A stretch of 60,364 bases of DNA from an uncultured Cellvibrionales bacterium (GTDB lineage Bacteria; Pseudomonadota; Gammaproteobacteria; Pseudomonadales; Porticoccaceae): contig CAJXWQ010000012.1 in assembly GCA_913062605.1 (NCBI GenBank), forward strand, positions 1 through 60,364. Direction: 5' to 3'. Position numbers and translations under genes: made by a program. Below are positions 59,123-60,364 of this stretch, in pieces. The first letter of the stretch is position 1. Every line of letters begins with the position of its first letter. Below the pieces are notes generated by a model. It did no database searches, was not told where the DNA came from, and saw only the letters and a program-made list of their open reading frames with translations.

Positions 59123-59495
59123 AGGCTTCCATGTTCGTGCTAGACGTTAGAATCTAATAAAGGAATCCAGAAAAGAAATCCAAGAACGGGGTTTAAAAAA
59201 GGGGTATAAAGAGGGCTCGGTGACCGTCGATCATCAGCCCTATTCCCATTTGTCACTGATTTTTACCTTAGCACTCTTGACTCCACGGCTTTTTTTCCCA
59301 CCGCACCCTCTCATCCATAAAAATATCTTTGAACACCGTTTGAAAATAACCTCTATAGCCGCAGAACCAACGCTTTTACCCTGTATTTTCCCATTTGACG
59401 TGCATATAGCGGATATAGGGCCGTAATCACCGGGTTTGGGCTAGTATTCAGACTACGCTTTGATAAGATGCGCCACTTTTCACCGGGAAACCTCC
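59123..59495. other. Non-coding gap before the SulP gene
   Basis: I see no supported gene in these 373 bp. A short open frame at 59220-59426 lacks a ribosome site and any family pattern. Weak duplications occur near 59160 (GGAATCCAGAAA and GAAATCCAAGAA). Confidence 0.6.
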
Positions 59496-60364
59496 ATGTT
59501 TAGCCTGATCGTCAGCAAAGAATCCAATGTAAAGAATGACTTATTGTCAGGATTGACCGTTGCTTTGGCGTTAGTCCCCGAGGCGGTGGCCTTTGCTTTT
59601 GTGGCCGGAGTGGCTCCTATGGTGGGTTTGTATGCGGCCTTTATGATGGGGTTGGCTGCCGCCGTATTTGGTGGTCGTCCCGGTATGATTTCTGGTGCCA
59701 CGGGTGCAATGGCCGTAGTAGTGGTCGCGTTGGTCGCAAGTCATGGAGTGCAATACCTGTTTGCAGCCGTACTGTTGGCGGGACTGTTTCAAATGATGTT
59801 TGGGGTGTTTCGCCTGGGTAAATTTATCCGCCTAGTTCCTTACCCGGTGATGTTGGGTTTTGTTAACGGCTTGGCCATTGTGATTTTGTTGGCTCAGCTC
59901 GGTCAGTTTAAGGTTCCAGATGCTCTCGGTGCGATGGGCTGGATGCAGGGCAGTCAGCTCTATTTGATGTTGGGCCTTGTGGCATTGACCATGGCCATTA
60001 TTCACTTTTTACCTAAATTGACCACGGCTGTACCCGCATCGTTAGTCGCTATTATTGTGGTGACATTGCTGGTTCATGGTTTGGATTTAGATGCCCGCAC
60101 TGTCATTGATTTTGTTCGAGGTATGCTGCCTGCTGAAGAGCAGGCAACAGCAAGTTTGGAGGGTAGCTTGCCGAGCTTTGCTATTCCCATGGTGCCTTTT
60201 ACTCTGGAGACCCTAAAAATTGTTGGCCCTTATGCGGTGATTTTGGCGCTGGTAGGACTGATTGAATCGTTGCTGACCCTGTCTCTGATCGATGACCTGA
60301 CCAATACCCGTGGTAGCGGTAACCGTGAGTGTATCGGCCAGGGGTTAGGTAATACGGTTAATGG
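59496..60364 (+). CDS. SulP family anion transporter, 5' part
   Basis: The frame starts at ATG 59496 and stays open to the right edge (289 codons visible). It begins [26 protein letters not shown], split here at residue about 14, the SulP signature, followed by [21 protein letters not shown] and [15 protein letters not shown]. Several helices are visible. SulP proteins carry sulfate, bicarbonate or other anions. The C-terminal STAS domain, if present, is outside the window. Confidence 0.92.
   Translation, partial: MFSLIVSKESNVKNDLLSGLTVALALVPEAVAFAFVAGVAPMVGLYAAFMMGLAAAVFGGRPGMISGATGAMAVVVVALVASHGVQYLFAAVLLAGLFQMMFGVFRLGKFIRLVPYPVMLGFVNGLAIVILLAQLGQFKVPDALGAMGWMQGSQLYLMLGLVALTMAIIHFLPKLTTAVPASLVAIIVVTLLVHGLDLDARTVIDFVRGMLPAEEQATASLEGSLPSFAIPMVPFTLETLKIVGPYAVILALVGLIESLLTLSLIDDLTNTRGSGNRECIGQGLGNTVN

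Noticed and set aside
59220-59426. 68-codon frame before the SulP gene
   Set aside because: No ribosome site, low similarity to real protein composition and no partner.

Overview
The window is a bacterial chromosome segment, most likely from a marine gammaproteobacterium of the Pseudomonadales/Cellvibrionales kind. This is an inference from gene order: pepA-holC-valS opposite lptFG, queA-tgt-secDF, aspS-yebC-(insert)-ruvCAB, ybgC-tolQRAB-pal-cpoB-queE-queC-tRNA-Lys-nadA, aceEF, and a small set of PHA-granule genes. Almost all of it is housekeeping DNA of moderate G+C. The first gene (a CusA-type pump) and the last (a SulP transporter) run off the window edges.

Layout. 1-3.4 kb: copper handling (CusA end, CueR with a textbook MerR-type promoter, Cu/Zn efflux permease). 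3.5-7.4 kb: prfB with its programmed +1 frameshift, lysS, a membrane GGDEF protein. 7.5-12.9 kb, minus strand: pepA, holC, a broken small gene, valS. 13-15.2 kb: lptFG. 15.2-18.2 kb: RDD protein, a small secreted protein, phasin, PhaD-like regulator, PHA-system protein. 18.3-24 kb: tRNA-Leu, queA, tgt, secD, secF, without yajC between tgt and secD. 24.1-29.9 kb: lytic transglycosylase, proS, a HIT protein, aspS, yebC. 29.9-32.4 kb: the only clearly accessory stretch, with a MITE-like element, an acidic low-complexity protein and a TIR/SEFIR-domain gene, placed between yebC and an SOS-boxed ruvCAB. 32.4-42.6 kb: ruvCAB, Tol-Pal, queuosine precursor genes, tRNA-Lys, nadA. 42.7-53.7 kb: BepA-like protease, PerM-like protein, pitrilysin-like protease, aceE, aceF, DUF4864 protein. 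53.8-60.4 kb: DEAD-box helicase, YaiI, DASS transporter, two small proteins, SulP.

Three things stand out. First, the TIR/SEFIR gene is a candidate defence gene dropped into a conserved recombination locus; it is bounded by a perfect 10-bp inverted repeat, one arm of which contains its stop codon. Second, short imperfect tandem duplications with units of 11-17 bp recur at gene boundaries across the whole window. In coding tails the unit is 15 bp, which keeps the frame (queA, aspS, cpoB, the gene beside holC). Third, the small gene between holC and valS carries six such 15-bp units encoding a pentapeptide-repeat-like run, and one unit has one extra base that breaks the frame. A 142-bp element with terminal inverted repeats and a partial duplicate of the tRNA-Leu 3' end are further signs of past rearrangement. 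All calls come from reading the sequence; no database search was run.
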